Origin: Candidatus Poribacteria bacterium
GTDB taxonomy: Bacteria; Poribacteria; WGA-4E; PCPOR2b
Assembly: GCA_028819845.1 (NCBI GenBank)
Contig: JAPPKS010000029.1
Coordinates: forward strand, 137,332 to 201,331
Reading direction: 5' to 3'
Length of the DNA: 64,000 bases
Position 1 is the stretch's first letter. Each line of letters begins with the position of its first letter. The notes beneath the pieces were generated by a model. That model saw only the letters and a list, made by a program, of their open reading frames with translations. It was not told where the DNA came from and searched no databases. A program made the position numbers and the translations under genes. Positions 62,468-64,000 of this stretch are shown piece by piece.

Positions 62468-62807
62468 TTTCTGTTGCCTCCTCGGGACTTTGTTCTTGTT
62501 GAATTTCAGTGATTCGTAATCGAGTCAATCTCTGCCGGTGTCCGAGCTTACGTTTGTAGCCTTTTCGTCTCTTTGATTTGAAAACTACCATCTTCTTCGC
62601 TTTGCCCTGCTCAACAACCTCTCCAATTACGGCGGCTTTTTCCAGATAAGGCTCCCCAACCTGCAGATCGCCTTCGCCGTCTCCAATCGCTAATACTTCC
62701 GGGAAGGTAATAGTCTCGCCTACGGGAACTTCAACCTTTTCCACATCAATCAGAGTCCCCACTTCAACGCGATGCTGTTTTCCACCGGCGGCAAATACAG
62801 CGTACAT
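62457..62807 (-). CDS. rplU: 50S ribosomal protein L21
   Basis: A 116-aa ribosomal protein: [14 protein letters not shown] start, [14 protein letters not shown] signature near residue 80. It extends about 13 acidic residues beyond the usual end, overlapping rpmA. The ATG at 62807 has AAAGGAG 6 nt upstream; a GTG one codon earlier is less well placed. A sigma-70-like promoter lies about 75 bp upstream. Confidence 0.97.
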   Translation of the reverse strand: MYAVFAAGGKQHRVEVGTLIDVEKVEVPVGETITFPEVLAIGDGEGDLQVGEPYLEKAAVIGEVVEQGKAKKMVVFKSKRRKGYKRKLGHRQRLTRLRITEIQQEQSPEEATENGT

Positions 62808-62881
62808 CACTTTCTCCTTTAAAACAAACAGTTATGAATGCGAGCCTACATTATCGGAATTACGGGTAGGCACGATCGAAA

Positions 62882-62911
62882 AGTATACCAAACCAGTACT
62901 TCTGCTGTCAA
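62882..62911 (-). promoter_or_regulatory. Sigma-70-like promoter of rplU-rpmA
   Basis: Minus strand TTGACA (62906-62911), 18-bp spacer, TATACT (62882-62887). It sits directly after the rng stop, letting the ribosomal genes be expressed apart from rng. Confidence 0.7.
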
Positions 62912-62914
62912 TAC

Positions 62915-64000
62915 TTAATCTACATAGATTTCACGATTTGTGTCTTGGGCGAATATCCGATAGTCTTCGAGGTGCATATCGGGATCTCCCTTAAACCGAA
63001 TGGTCAGTTTCATTGATTCTTCAAGTTGGCGAACCTTGCCGGCTTTCTCATTGAGAAGATGCGACACAATCATCTCATTGGCCACGATTTCCAATCTTCT
63101 TTTTCGCGATTTCTGGTGGGCTTTCTTTACGGTTCGAAGTAAGCCGATTGTAACCGTGTCCACCGAAAACACAGTGCCGTGTCCTTCGCAGTAGGGGCAC
63201 GGCTCAGTGAGCAGCGTTGGCAGACTCGGTTTGGTTCTCTGCCGGGTCATTTCGACGAGGCCGATTTCAGAAAAGTGGAGGATATTCGTTCGGGCGCGGT
63301 CCTTTTTCAATGCCTGCTGCAACAGCTTGTACACCATCTTTCGGTGTTCGGACTGGTCCATATCAATAAAATCAATAACTATAATCCCGCCAATGTCTCT
63401 CAATCGGATTTGCCGAACCACCTCCTCAACGGCTTCAAGGTTTGCGCTCAGAATGGTATCATCCGGATCGCCTTTGCCGACGAATTTTCCCGTATTGACA
63501 TCAACGGAAAACATCGCCTCCGTTTTTTGGATGACGATATGTCCGCCGCATTTTAGCCAGATTTTCTCGGTTAATGCCTTCTTAAGCTCTTTTTCAATAC
63601 CGTAGGATTCAAAGATAGGGCTGGGTTTGTCGTAGAGTTTGACGCGTGATCGAAGTTCCGGCAGTGCGGAGGATAGGTAATTGAGGGTTTCTCGGTATTT
63701 TTCTTTGGAATCAATGAAGATTTGGCTGACTTCGTTCGTCAAATAGTCACGGATCATTCGGGCGGTGAAGCCGAGATCTTTATGCACCAAGTGGGGTGCG
63801 GACATTTTTTCAGACCGTTCGCAGATTCCCTTCCATTGATTAATCAAGTATCGAATTTCCGTCGCAAGTTCCTCTTCCGAAGCCCCTTCGGCCGCTGTGC
63901 GAATAATAAAGCCGCCTTCAACATCGGAACGCAGCGATTGCGCGATGTCTTTGAGGCGCTGCCGCTCTTCCGCGGATTCAATCCGCCGTGAAACGCCGAT
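62915..64000 (-). CDS. rng: Ribonuclease E/G family protein, C-terminal part
   Basis: 362 codons of an RNase E/G, open to the window edge; the N-terminal S1 RNA-binding region lies beyond. The catalytic-domain features are G-G-F-I-I-R-T-A-A-E near the visible start, M-F-S-V-D-V-N-T-G-K, the catalytic aspartate in G-I-I-V-I-D-F-I-D-M, and the zinc-link C-P-Y-C-E-G-H-G. It ends soon after, without the long RNase E scaffold, so it is RNase G-sized. Linkage to rplU-rpmA is a common bacterial arrangement. An internal Met near 63847 is not the true start. Confidence 0.94.
   Translation of the reverse strand: MGVSRRIESAEERQRLKDIAQSLRSDVEGGFIIRTAAEGASEEELATEIRYLINQWKGICERSEKMSAPHLVHKDLGFTARMIRDYLTNEVSQIFIDSKEKYRETLNYLSSALPELRSRVKLYDKPSPIFESYGIEKELKKALTEKIWLKCGGHIVIQKTEAMFSVDVNTGKFVGKGDPDDTILSANLEAVEEVVRQIRLRDIGGIIVIDFIDMDQSEHRKMVYKLLQQALKKDRARTNILHFSEIGLVEMTRQRTKPSLPTLLTEPCPYCEGHGTVFSVDTVTIGLLRTVKKAHQKSRKRRLEIVANEMIVSHLLNEKAGKVRQLEESMKLTIRFKGDPDMHLEDYRIFAQDTNREIYVD

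Overview
The window looks like chromosomal DNA of an uncultured Gram-negative bacterium, most like Candidatus Poribacteria or a related sponge/marine lineage. This is inference from gene content: three phytanoyl-CoA dioxygenase-family genes plus a fragment of a fourth, a DUF3500 protein, a DUF6785-type membrane protein, a sulfotransferase, an SUMF1-type protein, a BKACE enzyme and several sugar-acid enzymes. An outer membrane is indicated by a PorV/PorQ-type protein, Lgt and a lipoprotein MsrB. No rRNA, tRNA, CRISPR array, prophage or intact insertion sequence was seen. Several promoters match the sigma-70 consensus closely (TTGACA, 17-18 bp, TATAAT). TTG start codons behind good Shine-Dalgarno (SD) sequences recur.

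Layout. 1-3.8 kb: a minus-strand carbohydrate ABC transporter operon (binding protein, two permeases, ATPase cut by the window edge). 4.1-6.1 kb: a KefB-like antiporter. 6.5-10.4 kb: VOC protein, DUF3500 protein, CtBP-like dehydrogenase and mannonate dehydratase. 10.4-12.6 kb: small monooxygenase-like protein, Dtd and LarC. 13.1-18.8 kb: YciI, zinc dehydrogenase, BKACE, murQ with a sugar kinase (MurNAc recycling) and an SMP-30 lactonase divergent from the kinase. 19-25 kb: dioxygenase with a decayed duplicate, rsmI, a probable selenocysteine peroxiredoxin, a K+ channel and ccmBC. 25.3-34.5 kb: SixA, SUMF1 protein, OppF-like ATPase, sugar isomerase-like protein, miaA, Ldh2-type dehydrogenase, GH36-like alpha-galactosidase, second dioxygenase. 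35-43.7 kb: mutY, msrB, small hypotheticals, a Rieske/glutamate-synthase fusion, two nucleotidyltransferases, a secreted DUF1080-like protein. 44-50 kb: third dioxygenase, sulfotransferase, DUF6785 protein, IlvD/Edd dehydratase. 50-57 kb: GIY-YIG gene with palindromes, PorV/PorQ protein, lgt, obgE-proB-proA. 57-62 kb: repeats, VOC protein with an apparent AUU start, SDR, decayed DUF2971 gene, DegP-like protease, broken hicA with intact hicB, orphan higA. 62.1-64 kb: the conserved rng-rplU-rpmA block.

Functionally, much of the window concerns uptake and breakdown of sugars and sugar acids (ABC importer, alpha-galactosidase, lactonase, mannonate and IlvD/Edd dehydratases, 2-hydroxyacid and Ldh2 dehydrogenases), scattered as single genes or pairs among housekeeping genes. 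The most notable observation is the gene at 21735-22220. An in-frame TGA replaces the catalytic cysteine of a peroxiredoxin-like protein and is followed by a hairpin that fits the geometry of a bacterial SECIS element.
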